A DNA stretch of 64,000 bases, from contig NZ_JBMERQ010000013.1 of the NCBI RefSeq assembly GCF_048820895.1, positions 6,725 through 70,724 on the forward strand, written 5' to 3'. This stretch comes from Cribrihabitans_A neustonicus. Its GTDB lineage: Bacteria > Pseudomonadota > Alphaproteobacteria > Rhodobacterales > Rhodobacteraceae. The position numbers and the translations under genes were made by a program. Shown here in pieces: positions 19,183 through 28,392 of the stretch (positions are counted from its first letter, which is position 1; each line of letters starts with the position of its first letter). A model generated the notes under the pieces. It saw only the letters and a list, made by a program, of their open reading frames with translations. It was not told the DNA's origin and ran no database searches.

Positions 19183-21575
19183 GCGTGACCAAACCCCTGC
19201 CGCATGACGCCGCCCGCCTGCATGTGACCGGCGCCGCCCGTTATGTGGACGACATCCCCGCTCCGCGCGGCACGCTGCATCTGGCGTTTGGGCTCTCGCC
19301 CATCGCCAAGGGGCGGATCACCGCGATGGACCTTACGGAGGTGAAAGCGAGCCCCGGCGTGGTGGCAGTGCTCACCGCCGCCGACCTGCCGTTTGACAAC
19401 GATGTCTCTCCGTCGCTGCACGACGAGCCGCTCCTGGCTGACGGCACAGTGCATTACATCGGACAGCAAGTGTTCCTGGTAGTGGCCGACAGCCACCGCA
19501 ATGCCCGTGTCGCCGCCCGCAAGGGCCGGGTGGAGTACGCGGAGGAAGAGGCATTGCTGACGCTCGATGCCGCGCTTGCCGCAGACAGCCGTTTCGAGGA
19601 AGGCCCGCGCATCTACGAGAAAGGCGATGCTGCCCGGGCCATCGGCGCCGCCCCGCATGTGGTGGAGGATACCTTCGAGATTGGCGGGCAGGAGCATTTC
19701 TACCTCGAAGGCCAGGCGGCGATGGCGCTGCCGCAGGAAGATGGCGGCATGCTGGTGCATTCCTCCACCCAGCACCCGACCGAGATCCAGCACAAGGTGG
19801 CGGAAGCAATCGGGCTGCCGATGCACTCGGTTCGTGTGGAGACCCGGCGCATGGGCGGCGGCTTTGGCGGCAAGGAAAGCCAGGGCAACGCCCTGGCGGT
19901 GGCCTGTGCCGTTGCAGCCCGCCTCACCGGCAAGCCCTGCAAGATGCGCTATGACCGCGACGACGACATGGTGATCACCGGCAAGCGCCACGCGTTCCGG
20001 ATCTCCTACCGCGCGGGCTTTGACGCGGAGGGGCGCCTGCTGGGCGTCGAGTTCCTGCACCTGGTGAACTGCGGCTGGGCGCAGGACCTGTCGCTGCCGG
20101 TCGCGGACCGCGCAATGCTGCATGCAGACAACGCCTATCTGATCCCCGCGATCCGGATCGAGAGCCACCGGCTCAAGACCAACCTGCAAAGCGCCACCGC
20201 CTACCGCGGCTTTGGCGGACCGCAGGGTATGGTCGGGATCGAGCGGGTGATGGACCACATCGCCCATACCCTCAGCCGCGATCCGCTGGAGGTGCGGCGG
20301 CTGAACTACTACGCCCCTATGCAGGATGGCGATGCCAGCCCGGGTGAGGCGCACGACCGGCGCAAGCTGCCGGAAGGCGGCGGCGATCTCGCCTCCCGCG
20401 GGGCCGCCCCGCAGCCCGCCGAGGTGCCGGAGCCGCCAGCGGGAGTGCAAACCACGCCCTACCACATGCCGGTCGAAGACTTCATTCTGCACGAGATGAC
20501 CGAGCAGCTCGCCGAAAGCGCCGACTACGCCGCCCGGCGCGACGCGGTGCGCAAGTGGAATCGGGAGAACACGCATATCAAGAAGGGCATTGCCTTTTCG
20601 CCCGTTAAATTCGGCATCTCCTTCACCCTCACCCACCTCAACCAGGCGGGCGCTTTGGTGCATGTCTATCAGGACGGCTCGATCCACATGAACCATGGCG
20701 GCACCGAGATGGGCCAGGGTCTGTTCCAGAAAGTGGCGCAGGTCGCCGCCAGCCGCTTTGGCGTCGGGCTGGAAATGGTGAAGATCACCGCCACCGACAC
20801 TGCCAAGGTGCCCAACACCTCGGCCACTGCGGCCTCTTCCGGGTCGGACCTCAACGGCATGGCGGTGAAGGCCGCCTGCGACGAGATCCGCGCCCGGATC
20901 GAGGATCTGCTGGCCGAACGCTACCAGACCCGCGACATCCGCTTTGCCGGCGGCAAGGTGCATGTGGGCGGCGAGGTGCTGACCTTTACCGAGGCCGCCA
21001 GGCTGGCCTACGAGAACCGCGTGAGCCTCAGCGCTACCGGTTTCTACAAGACGCCGAAGATCGAATGGGACCGCATCAAGGGCCGCGGGCGGCCGTTCTA
21101 CTACTTCGCCTATGGCGCCGCGATTACCGAGGTTGCGCTCGACGGGCGCACCGGCGAGAACCGCATCCTGCGCTGCGACATCCTGCATGACGCCGGCGCC
21201 TCGCTGAACCCGGCCATTGACAAGGGCCAGGTCGAGGGCGGCTATGTGCAGGGGGCGGGCTGGCTCACCACCGAGGAGCTGGTCTGGGACGGCGCCGGAC
21301 GGCTGCGCACCCATGCGCCCTCCACCTACAAGATCCCGGCCTGCTCGGACCGGCCGGATGTGTTCAACGTTGAGCTGTTCAACTGCACCAACCGTGAAAA
21401 CACCATCTACCGCTCCAAGGCAGTGGGGGAGCCGCCCTTCATGCTGGGCATCTCCGCCTGGCTTGCGCTGAGCGACGCGGCCGCGGCCTTCGGCGACGGC
21501 TACCCGCATCTGAATGCGCCTGCGACGGCAGAGGAGCTCTGGCGCGCCACGCGGAGGCTGCGCGATGGGGTTTGA
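19179..21575 (+). CDS. xdhB: Xanthine dehydrogenase molybdopterin-binding subunit
   Basis: XdhB holds the molybdenum cofactor and oxidises hypoxanthine to xanthine and urate. It is 798 residues starting at GTG 19179, which overlaps the xdhA stop. Cofactor and active-site segments are visible: GGGFGGKESQ near 226, TAYRGFGGPQGM near 340, GTEMGQGLFQKVAQVAA near 508, and KAVGEPPFMLG with the general-base glutamate near residue 751. The frame is intact. The 3' end overlaps xdhC by 11 bases. It forms the (alpha-beta)2 cytosolic enzyme with XdhA. Confidence 0.95.
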   Translation: MSVTKPLPHDAARLHVTGAARYVDDIPAPRGTLHLAFGLSPIAKGRITAMDLTEVKASPGVVAVLTAADLPFDNDVSPSLHDEPLLADGTVHYIGQQVFLVVADSHRNARVAARKGRVEYAEEEALLTLDAALAADSRFEEGPRIYEKGDAARAIGAAPHVVEDTFEIGGQEHFYLEGQAAMALPQEDGGMLVHSSTQHPTEIQHKVAEAIGLPMHSVRVETRRMGGGFGGKESQGNALAVACAVAARLTGKPCKMRYDRDDDMVITGKRHAFRISYRAGFDAEGRLLGVEFLHLVNCGWAQDLSLPVADRAMLHADNAYLIPAIRIESHRLKTNLQSATAYRGFGGPQGMVGIERVMDHIAHTLSRDPLEVRRLNYYAPMQDGDASPGEAHDRRKLPEGGGDLASRGAAPQPAEVPEPPAGVQTTPYHMPVEDFILHEMTEQLAESADYAARRDAVRKWNRENTHIKKGIAFSPVKFGISFTLTHLNQAGALVHVYQDGSIHMNHGGTEMGQGLFQKVAQVAASRFGVGLEMVKITATDTAKVPNTSATAASSGSDLNGMAVKAACDEIRARIEDLLAERYQTRDIRFAGGKVHVGGEVLTFTEAARLAYENRVSLSATGFYKTPKIEWDRIKGRGRPFYYFAYGAAITEVALDGRTGENRILRCDILHDAGASLNPAIDKGQVEGGYVQGAGWLTTEELVWDGAGRLRTHAPSTYKIPACSDRPDVFNVELFNCTNRENTIYRSKAVGEPPFMLGISAWLALSDAAAAFGDGYPHLNAPATAEELWRATRRLRDGV

Positions 21576-22512
21576 TGTCCAGGCGCTCCGGCAGGCGGTG
21601 GAAGCGCAGGGCCGCGTGGTCCGCGTGGTGATCGCCGCCGTGCGCGGCTCCTCCCCCCGCGAGCCGGGCGCGGCCATGCTGGTCTGGGAGGATGGCCAGT
21701 CCGGCACCATCGGCGGCGGCTCGCTGGAGTTCGAGGCCGCTGCGGCCGCGCGCAGGCAGCGCCAGCCTTCGCTGCTCAGCACCCATGCGCTGGGGCCCGC
21801 GCTTGGCCAGTGCTGCGGCGGCTCGGTCACGCTGCTGAGCGAGGTCTACACCGCCGCCGAAGTGGCCAGGCTGGACGCGGAGGTCATCGCCCGCCCGGCA
21901 GCAGCTGCCGCAGCGCCCGCAGAGATGCCGCTTGCGGTAAGCCGCATCCTCGCCGCCGCCCGCAGCCAGGGACGCGCGCCAGAGCCGCAGCTGGCCGGGG
22001 ACTGGATGATCGAACCCGTGCACCGCCCGGAAACGCCCCTGTGGATCTGGGGCGCGGGCCATGTCGGCCGCGCGCTTGTCGATGTGCTGTCGCCGATGCC
22101 GGGGCTGGAGATCACCTGGGTCGACACCGCGCCCGAACGCTTCCCGGATCAGATCCCGCCCCAGGTCACCCAACTGGTGGCGGCAGATCCTGTGCTCCTG
22201 CTGCGTCATGCACCTGAGAATGCACAACATTTGGTGCTAACCTATTCCCACGCACTGGATCTGGCGCTATGCCACGGCCTGCTGAGCCATGGTTTCGCCT
22301 TTGCCGGGCTGATCGGCTCGGCCACGAAATGGGCGCGGTTCCGCGCGCGCCTTTCTGCCCTGGGCCATAGCCCGGAGCAGATCACCAGGATCACTTGCCC
22401 GATCGGCGATCCGCAACTGGGCAAACATCCGCAAATGATTGCGGTCGGCGTCGCGGCACAGCTGCTGCGGCTCGGTGCAAAAAACGAATTGAAAGAGGAC
22501 CGCCGCGCGTGA
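21565..22512 (+). CDS. xdhC: Xanthine dehydrogenase accessory protein XdhC
   Basis: XdhC binds molybdenum cofactor, promotes its sulfuration and delivers it to XdhB. The 315-residue protein has the N-terminal CoxI/XdhC segment RGSSPREPGAAMLV and GTIGGGSLE. It also has a C-terminal Rossmann region WIWGAGHVGRALVDVL and GLIGSATKWARFR. The start ATG 21565 overlaps xdhB. The stop overlaps the GTG start of the transporter ATPase, which keeps oxidation and uptake genes in one coupled unit. Confidence 0.92.
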   Translation: MGFDVQALRQAVEAQGRVVRVVIAAVRGSSPREPGAAMLVWEDGQSGTIGGGSLEFEAAAAARRQRQPSLLSTHALGPALGQCCGGSVTLLSEVYTAAEVARLDAEVIARPAAAAAAPAEMPLAVSRILAAARSQGRAPEPQLAGDWMIEPVHRPETPLWIWGAGHVGRALVDVLSPMPGLEITWVDTAPERFPDQIPPQVTQLVAADPVLLLRHAPENAQHLVLTYSHALDLALCHGLLSHGFAFAGLIGSATKWARFRARLSALGHSPEQITRITCPIGDPQLGKHPQMIAVGVAAQLLRLGAKNELKEDRRA

Positions 22513-24026
22513 CCGTTCCACTCTTGAGCCTGCAAGGCCTGACAAAGGCCTACCCCGGAGTTGTGGCCAACGACAATGTCTCCTTCGACATCGGCGAAGG
22601 CGAGGTGCATGCCCTCCTGGGCGAAAACGGCGCCGGGAAATCGACTTTGGTAAAGATGATTTACGGGCTGGTGAAACCCGACAGCGGTAAGATGCTGCTG
22701 CGCGGCCAGCCGTTCGAACCGGGCGAGCCGCGCCAGGCGCGTGCCGACGGCATCGCCATGGTGTTCCAGCATTTCTCGCTGTTCGACGCGCTGAACGTGG
22801 CGGAAAACATCGCGCTGGGGATGGAGAACCCGCCGCCGATGCGCGACCTCGCCGCCCGCATCCGCGAGGTGTCGGAGACCTACGGCCTGCCGCTCGACCC
22901 GTTCCGCACCGTCGGGGACCTCTCCGCCGGGGAGCGCCAGCGGGTGGAGATCATCCGCTGCCTGCTGCAAGACCCGAAGCTCCTTATCATGGACGAGCCG
23001 ACCTCGGTGCTGACACCGCAGGAGGTGGAGATCCTGTTCAAGACCCTGCAGAAACTGCGCGGCGAGGGCACCTCGATCCTCTATATCTCCCACAAGCTGG
23101 AAGAGATCCGCACGCTTTGCGACCACGCCACCATCCTGCGGCTGGGCAAGAACGTGGGCGAATGCACGCCTTCGGAGACCTCGGCCCGCGACATGGCGGA
23201 GATGATGGTGGGCAGCGCGCTGCAAACCCCGGAACGTTCGGGGCGCGCGCTTGGAGAGGTGGCGCTCGACATCACCGGCCTTTCGGTGCCCGCGCCCTCG
23301 GCCTTCGGCACCGCGCTGAAGAACGTGCACCTGACCGTGCGCAAGGGCGAGATCCTGGGCATCGGCGGCGTGGCCGGCAACGGCCAGGACGAGCTCCTTG
23401 GCGTCTTGTCCGGTGAAACGCTGACCGCTCCGGACGCAGTGAAGCTGCACGGGAAGCCGATTGGCCGCCTCGGTCCCACCGCGCGGCGCAGGCTCGGTGT
23501 GCTGGCCGCCCCGGAAGAGCGCCTCGGCCACGCCGCGGCACCGGACATGAGCCTGACCGAGAATGCCATGCTGACCGCCTCGGTGCGGGAGAAGCTGGAA
23601 AAGAACGGGTTTCTGAACTGGGGCGCCTCCAAGGAGTTTGCCGAGCGCGTGATCAAGGCCTTTGACGTGCGCACCCCCGGCCCCGGCAACGCGGCACGCT
23701 CGCTGTCCGGCGGCAACCTGCAGAAGTTTGTGATCGGCCGCGAGGTGCTTCAGGACCCCGAGGTTCTGGTGGTGAACCAGCCGACCTGGGGCGTCGATGC
23801 CGCCGCCGCCGCCGCCATCCGCCAGTCGCTGCTGGACCTCGCAGCAAAGGGTACGGCCGTGATCTGCATCAGCCAGGACCTGGACGAACTGATGGAGATC
23901 TCCGACAGTTTCGCCGCCCTCAACGAAGGCCGCCTGAGCGCCCCGCGCGAGGCGATGGGCCTGACTGTGGACGAGATCGGCCTGATGATGGGCGGTGCGC
24001 ATGGCATGGAAGTGGCGCATGTCTGA
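22509..24026 (+). CDS. BMP-type purine/nucleoside ABC transporter ATPase (two-domain)
   Basis: The 505-residue protein has two ABC modules. The first has a canonical Walker A (GENGAGKST near residue 37), signature LSAGERQRVEI and Walker B LLIMDEPTS. The second has a degenerate Walker A (GVAGNGQDELLG), as usual in the NupA/YufO/RbsA-like ATPases, and LSGGNLQKFVIGRE. Translation starts at GTG 22509, overlapping the xdhC stop. It powers the two permeases downstream. Its place behind xdhABC argues for a purine base or nucleoside substrate. Confidence 0.9.
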   Translation: MTVPLLSLQGLTKAYPGVVANDNVSFDIGEGEVHALLGENGAGKSTLVKMIYGLVKPDSGKMLLRGQPFEPGEPRQARADGIAMVFQHFSLFDALNVAENIALGMENPPPMRDLAARIREVSETYGLPLDPFRTVGDLSAGERQRVEIIRCLLQDPKLLIMDEPTSVLTPQEVEILFKTLQKLRGEGTSILYISHKLEEIRTLCDHATILRLGKNVGECTPSETSARDMAEMMVGSALQTPERSGRALGEVALDITGLSVPAPSAFGTALKNVHLTVRKGEILGIGGVAGNGQDELLGVLSGETLTAPDAVKLHGKPIGRLGPTARRRLGVLAAPEERLGHAAAPDMSLTENAMLTASVREKLEKNGFLNWGASKEFAERVIKAFDVRTPGPGNAARSLSGGNLQKFVIGREVLQDPEVLVVNQPTWGVDAAAAAAIRQSLLDLAAKGTAVICISQDLDELMEISDSFAALNEGRLSAPREAMGLTVDEIGLMMGGAHGMEVAHV

Positions 24027-24046
24027 GGCGGCCCGCAGAATTCGCC

Positions 24047-24065
24047 TCCGGCGAGAGTATTTTTG
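24047..24065 (+). repeat. Copy of a 19-nt intergenic motif, with a small hairpin
   Basis: TCCGGCGAGAGTATTTTTG matches 11017-11035 (minus) at 18 of 19 bases. Here TCGCC and GGCGA just around it form a 5-bp stem followed by GAGTATTTTT, resembling a short terminator. It lies in the 65-base gap between the ATPase and first permease gene. Confidence 0.45.
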
Positions 24066-24091
24066 GAAAGATGAAACAGGGAGCCGTCTGA

Positions 24092-25174
24092 ATGATCCGG
24101 CTTGAGAAACGGCCGCAGCCGTCGCGCGCCTGGTCGATGGCCACGCCGCTGGTGGCGGTGCTGGCCACGATGGTGTTTGGCGGGCTGCTGTTCGCCGCAC
24201 TTGGCAAACCGCCCGTCGAGGCGATCCGCATTATTTTCTGGGACCCGCTGTTCGGCGAGTTCGCCTTCTACTACCGGCCACAGCTATTGGTAAAGGGCGC
24301 GCCGCTGGTGCTGATCGCGATTGGCCTGTCGCTGGGCTTCCGCGCTGGTATCTGGAACATCGGCGCCGAGGGCCAGTATATTATGGGCGCCATCTGCGGC
24401 GCGGGCGCGGGCCTTGCCTTCTATCCGCTTGAGGCCTGGTACATCTTCCCGATCATGGTGATCGCCGGCGCGCTTGGCGGCTGGGCCTGGGCGATGATCC
24501 CGGCGGTTCTGAAAGTGCGCTTCGGCACCAACGAGATCCTGGTTTCCCTGATGCTCGTCTATGTGGCGGAGCAGATGCTGGCCTCGGTCTCGCTGGGGCT
24601 GTTGAAGAACCCCGAGGGCTTCGGCTTTCCCGGCTCGCGCAACCTGCAGGCTTGGGACAGCGCCCATAACGCCGAGCTGATCACAGGCACCGGCATGCAC
24701 TGGGGCGTGGTCGCGGCGCTGATCGCGGTGATCTTTGCCTATGTGCTCCTCAACCGGCACATGCTGGGCTACCACATCCGCCTGACCGGCGAGGCACCGC
24801 GCGCGGCGCGCTTCGCAGGCGTCAACCCGGCGCGGCTGATCCTGTTCTGCCTTGGCACCTCCGGCGCGCTGGCGGGGCTTGCTGGCCTGTTCGAGGTCTC
24901 CGGGCCGTCGGGGCAGATCTCCATCGACTTCAACGTGGGGTACGGATTCACCGCCATTATCGTCGCCTTCCTCGGCCGGCTGCACCCGGTGGGCATCCTG
25001 CTCGCGGGCGGGTTGCTGGCGCTCACCTATATTGGCGGCGACATTGCCCAGTCGAATTTGCAGCTGCCCGCCGCTGCCATTCAGGTTTTCCAGGGCATGC
25101 TCCTCTTCTTCCTGCTGGCCTTCGACCTGCTCACCAATTTCCGCATCGCAATCGGCAAGCCGGAGGTGGCCTGA
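24092..25174 (+). CDS. BMP-type ABC transporter permease 1
   Basis: A 360-residue inner-membrane permease of the BPD_transp_2 group. It has a basic N-terminus, then about eight to ten hydrophobic segments, including AGIWNIGAEGQYIMGAICGAGAGLA, the family's conserved GAEGQ region. Its stop (TGA 25172-25174) overlaps the start of the second permease. With the ATPase upstream and the BMP protein downstream it forms a nucleoside or purine importer. Confidence 0.9.
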   Translation: MIRLEKRPQPSRAWSMATPLVAVLATMVFGGLLFAALGKPPVEAIRIIFWDPLFGEFAFYYRPQLLVKGAPLVLIAIGLSLGFRAGIWNIGAEGQYIMGAICGAGAGLAFYPLEAWYIFPIMVIAGALGGWAWAMIPAVLKVRFGTNEILVSLMLVYVAEQMLASVSLGLLKNPEGFGFPGSRNLQAWDSAHNAELITGTGMHWGVVAALIAVIFAYVLLNRHMLGYHIRLTGEAPRAARFAGVNPARLILFCLGTSGALAGLAGLFEVSGPSGQISIDFNVGYGFTAIIVAFLGRLHPVGILLAGGLLALTYIGGDIAQSNLQLPAAAIQVFQGMLLFFLLAFDLLTNFRIAIGKPEVA

Positions 25175-26094
25175 TGGATCTTTCTGCAATCAACCCGGTC
25201 CTGCTGATCGCCTCCCTGATGGTGGCGGCGACCCCGCTGCTGCTGGCCGCCATCGGCGAACTCGTAGTGGAGAAATCCGGTGTCCTGAACCTCGGCGTCG
25301 AGGGCATGATGATCGTCGGTGCCATCGCAGGCTTCGCCACCGCGGTGGAAACCGGCTCCCCTGCCCTGGGCTTTGTCGCTGCGGCCTTTGCAGGGGCGGC
25401 ACTGTCGATCCTGTTCGCGATTTTGACCCAATTCGCGCTGGCGAACCAGGTCGCCTCGGGACTTGCGCTTACCCTGTTCGGGCTCGGCCTCTCCGCTCTG
25501 ATGGGGCAGTCGTATGTCGGTGTCAAACCCCCGCGGATGGGCGATATCCACATCCCGGTTCTGAGCGAGCTGCCGGTGATCGGGCCGATCCTGTTCAGCC
25601 ATGACATCGTGCTTTATTTCGGCATCCTGCTGACCGCTGCCGTCTGGTGGATTCTGAAATACTCGCGCATGGGGCTGGTCCTGCGCGCGGTGGGCGAGAG
25701 CCACGACGCCGCCCATGCGCTTGGCTACAAGGTGGTGAAGATCCGCCTGATGGCGATCATGTTCGGCGGCGCCTGCGCCGGGCTTGGCGGCGCCTACATC
25801 AGCCTGATCCGGGTGCCGCAATGGACCGAGGGGATGACCGCGGGCATCGGCTGGATTGCCCTGGCGCTGGTGGTCTTTGCCAGCTGGAAGCCGTGGCGCG
25901 CGCTGGCGGGTGCCTATCTTTTCGGCGGCGTCACCGTGGTCCAGCTCAATCTGCAGGCGGCGGGCGTTGCCATCCCGGTCGAGTATCTGGCAATGTCACC
26001 CTATCTGATTACGATCCTTGTGCTTGTTATCCTTTCTGCGGACAAAAGCAGCGCCCCGGCGTCGCTCGGCCGCAATTTCCACGCCTCCCGCTAA
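25174..26094 (+). CDS. BMP-type ABC transporter permease 2
   Basis: The 306-residue second permease starts one base into the preceding stop codon (TGATG). It has the family motif VLNLGVEGMMIVGAIAGF near residue 36 and about eight membrane segments. LKYSRMGLVLRAVGE is the conserved cytoplasmic loop expected to touch the ATPase. Its stop codon sits in the loop of a strong RNA hairpin (26083-26104). Confidence 0.9.
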   Translation: MDLSAINPVLLIASLMVAATPLLLAAIGELVVEKSGVLNLGVEGMMIVGAIAGFATAVETGSPALGFVAAAFAGAALSILFAILTQFALANQVASGLALTLFGLGLSALMGQSYVGVKPPRMGDIHIPVLSELPVIGPILFSHDIVLYFGILLTAAVWWILKYSRMGLVLRAVGESHDAAHALGYKVVKIRLMAIMFGGACAGLGGAYISLIRVPQWTEGMTAGIGWIALALVVFASWKPWRALAGAYLFGGVTVVQLNLQAAGVAIPVEYLAMSPYLITILVLVILSADKSSAPASLGRNFHASR

Positions 26095-26104
26095 CGCGGG
26101 AGGC
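26083..26104 (+). promoter_or_regulatory. Intercistronic hairpin with the permease stop codon in its loop
   Basis: GCCTCCCGC (26083-26091) and GCGGGAGGC (26096-26104) pair perfectly around TAAC. The TAA stop of permease 2 is at 26092-26094. No T-run follows. Such hairpins between membrane-component genes and the binding-protein gene often set unequal expression through mRNA stability or partial termination. Confidence 0.6.
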
Positions 26105-26160
26105 TCATGCCCGCCCCGGGCCTTCGGGGCCAAACAAAACCAACTTGGGAGAGCCCGTTG

Positions 26161-27237
26161 ATGAAACTGACAACCCTTCTCACCAGCGCCGCAATGGCCC
26201 TGGGCCTGGCCGGCGGCGCGCTGGCTGCCGAAGACAAGACCAAGGTGGGCTTCGTCTACGTCGGCCCGGTGGGCGATGGCGGCTGGACCTATGAGCACGA
26301 CCAGGGCCGCAAGGCCGTCGAAGCCGAGTTCGGCGACAAGGTCGAAACGGTATACGTGGAGAACGTGGCAGAAGGCCCCGACGCCGAGCGGGTGATGACC
26401 CAGATGGCGCTGGAGGGCGCCGACCTGATCTTCACCACCTCATTTGGCTACATGGACCCGACCATCAACGTCGCCAAGAAATTCCCCAATGTGAAGTTCG
26501 AGCACGCCACCGGCTACAAACGCGCCGATAACGTCTCGACCTATTCCGCCCGCTTCTATGAGGGCCGGGCGGTGCAGGGCACCATCGCGGGCCACATGAC
26601 CGAAAGCAACATTATCGGCTACATCGGCTCCTACCCGATCCCGGAAGTGATCCGCGGCATCAACTCGGCCTATATCCACGCCAAGAAGGTAAACCCCGAC
26701 GTCCAGTTCAAGATCGTCTGGGCCTTCACTTGGTTCGATCCGGCCAAAGAGGCCGACGCGGCCAGCGTGCTGATCGAACAGGGCGCCGACGTGATCCTGC
26801 AGCACACCGACTCGACCGCGCCGCAGGCAGCGGCTCAGGCGGCGGGCAACGTGATCACCTTCGGCCAGGCCTCCGACATGTCCGAATACGCTCCGAAGCC
26901 GCGGGTCTCCTCGATCATCGACAACTGGGCGCCCTATTACATCGAGCGCACCAAGGCGGTGATGGACGGCACCTGGGAAAGCGTCGACACCTGGCACGGC
27001 ATCAAGGAAGGCATGGTCGAAATCGGCGAGATTTCCGACGCGGTTCCGGCCGAGGTCAAGGAGGCCGCGCTGGCCCTGAAGGAAGCCATCGCCAGCGGTG
27101 AGCACCACCCCTTCACCGGCCCGCTCAACAAGCAGGACGGCACGCCGTGGCTGGCCGAGGGCGAAGTGGCCGATGACGGCACGCTCGCGGGTATGAACTT
27201 CTATGTCGAGGGTATCGACGGCGACATCCCGCAGTAA
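26161..27237 (+). CDS. BMP-family periplasmic substrate-binding protein (purine/nucleoside)
   Basis: The 358-residue protein starts at ATG 26161 with a Sec signal peptide (MKLTTLLTSAAMALGLAGGALA, cut before EDKTK). It has no lipobox cysteine, so it is a soluble periplasmic protein. The mature part shows VGFVYVGPVGDGGWTYEHDQG, EGADLIFTTSFGYMD and DVILQHTDSTAPQ, typical of BMP (Med/PnrA-like) binding proteins that capture nucleosides or purines. It is the last gene of the xdh transporter operon, followed by a clear terminator. Confidence 0.9.
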   Translation: MKLTTLLTSAAMALGLAGGALAAEDKTKVGFVYVGPVGDGGWTYEHDQGRKAVEAEFGDKVETVYVENVAEGPDAERVMTQMALEGADLIFTTSFGYMDPTINVAKKFPNVKFEHATGYKRADNVSTYSARFYEGRAVQGTIAGHMTESNIIGYIGSYPIPEVIRGINSAYIHAKKVNPDVQFKIVWAFTWFDPAKEADAASVLIEQGADVILQHTDSTAPQAAAQAAGNVITFGQASDMSEYAPKPRVSSIIDNWAPYYIERTKAVMDGTWESVDTWHGIKEGMVEIGEISDAVPAEVKEAALALKEAIASGEHHPFTGPLNKQDGTPWLAEGEVADDGTLAGMNFYVEGIDGDIPQ

Positions 27238-27264
27238 GCCCGAGGTCCTATTGGATACCGGAAA

Positions 27265-27289
27265 GGTCCGCCGCAAGGCGGGCCTTTTT
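27265..27289 (+). terminator. Rho-independent terminator of the xdh-BMP operon
   Basis: GGTCCGCC (27265-27272), loop GCAA and GGCGGGCC (27277-27284) form an 8-bp stem with one G-U pair, directly followed by TTTTT. It lies 27 bases after the BMP gene stop codon. Confidence 0.88.
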
Positions 27290-27446
27290 GCTGCCCTCCA
27301 GGACGTGCTGCGCCCGGCCGCGCGGCGGCCCGGAAAATTCGGGAATTCCCCGCCCAGGATCCGTCCGGAATCCTCGCCCCGCCGCCTTTGGGCGGCATCG
27401 CCAAATCGCGCTTCCGGATCCTCCGGTCCTGTGCCACTCTCCGCGC

Positions 27447-28388
27447 ATGAGCAGGATTCTGACCACACAGGATGGCACTCCAGCCAGCCGTTTTGCCTTT
27501 GGCACCATGCAGTTCGGCGGCCGCGCCGATGAGGCGCAGTCAGCCGCGATGTATGCCGCCTGCCGGGCAGCGGGTATCAATCATTTCGACACCGCCTGGG
27601 TCTATACCGATGGCAGCTCGGAGCGGATCCTGGGCCGGCTGGTCCGCGAGGAACGCGACCGCCTGCTGATCGCCACCAAGGCGGGCTACACCGGCGGTGC
27701 GGGTGCGGAGAACATCCGCAGCCAGTTCGACGACAGCCGCCGGCGTTTGGGGCTGGAGATGATCGATATCCTTTATCTGCACCGGTTCGATCCGGACACG
27801 GACCTGCATGAGTCGCTGGAATGCCTTGCCACGCTGCAGGACGCCGGGCTGATCCGCTATGCGGGGTTATCCAACTTCGCCGCGTGGCAGGTAATGAAGG
27901 CACAGATGGAGGGCGCCGTCTCGGGACTCGCCATCGACATAGTGCAGCCAATGTATTCGCTGGTGAAACGCCAGGCCGAGGTCGAGATCCTGCCGATGTG
28001 CGCCGACCAGGACATCGCCGTGGCGCCCTATTCGCCGCTCGGTGGCGGGTTGCTGAGCGGCAAATACGCTGCGGGCGGCAGTGGGCGTCTGGACGAGGAT
28101 CCGCGCTATAACCGCCGTTATGGCGAGGCGCACATGCGCGAGACCGCGCAGCGGCTGGCGGCGCTCGCGGCGGAGCGCGGCACTCATCCCGCCACCCTTG
28201 CCGTGGCCTGGGCGGCGGCACATCCCGCGCGGCCGATGCCGATCATCTCGGCCCGTAACGCGGAACAGCTCCAGCCCTCGCTGGCGGCACTTGATCTGCG
28301 GATGGACCGCGAACTCTACCAGGCCATCGCCGCCCTCAGCCCGCGGCCCGCACCTGCCACCGACCGGCTCGAAGAACAGGAGGCCTAG
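27447..28388 (+). CDS. Aldo/keto reductase
   Basis: A 313-residue NADPH-dependent AKR barrel protein. The catalytic set is visible: Asp48 (FDTA), Tyr53 (WVYTDG), Lys78 (ATKAG) and a histidine in YLHRFDPD near 111. QPMYSLVKRQAE and ISARNAEQLQPSL fit the cofactor-binding end. ATG 27447 is chosen because the longer frame crosses the preceding terminator. It starts a three-gene plus-strand operon with the flavin oxidoreductase and DUF938 genes. The substrate is unknown. Confidence 0.88.
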   Translation: MSRILTTQDGTPASRFAFGTMQFGGRADEAQSAAMYAACRAAGINHFDTAWVYTDGSSERILGRLVREERDRLLIATKAGYTGGAGAENIRSQFDDSRRRLGLEMIDILYLHRFDPDTDLHESLECLATLQDAGLIRYAGLSNFAAWQVMKAQMEGAVSGLAIDIVQPMYSLVKRQAEVEILPMCADQDIAVAPYSPLGGGLLSGKYAAGGSGRLDEDPRYNRRYGEAHMRETAQRLAALAAERGTHPATLAVAWAAAHPARPMPIISARNAEQLQPSLAALDLRMDRELYQAIAALSPRPAPATDRLEEQEA

Positions 28389-28392
28389 GCGA

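Noticed and set aside
19131..21830. An 899-codon open frame antisense to xdhB
   Set aside because: It mirrors the codon bias of the GC-rich sense gene, has low-complexity composition and no domain features. xdhB shows complete active-site motifs.
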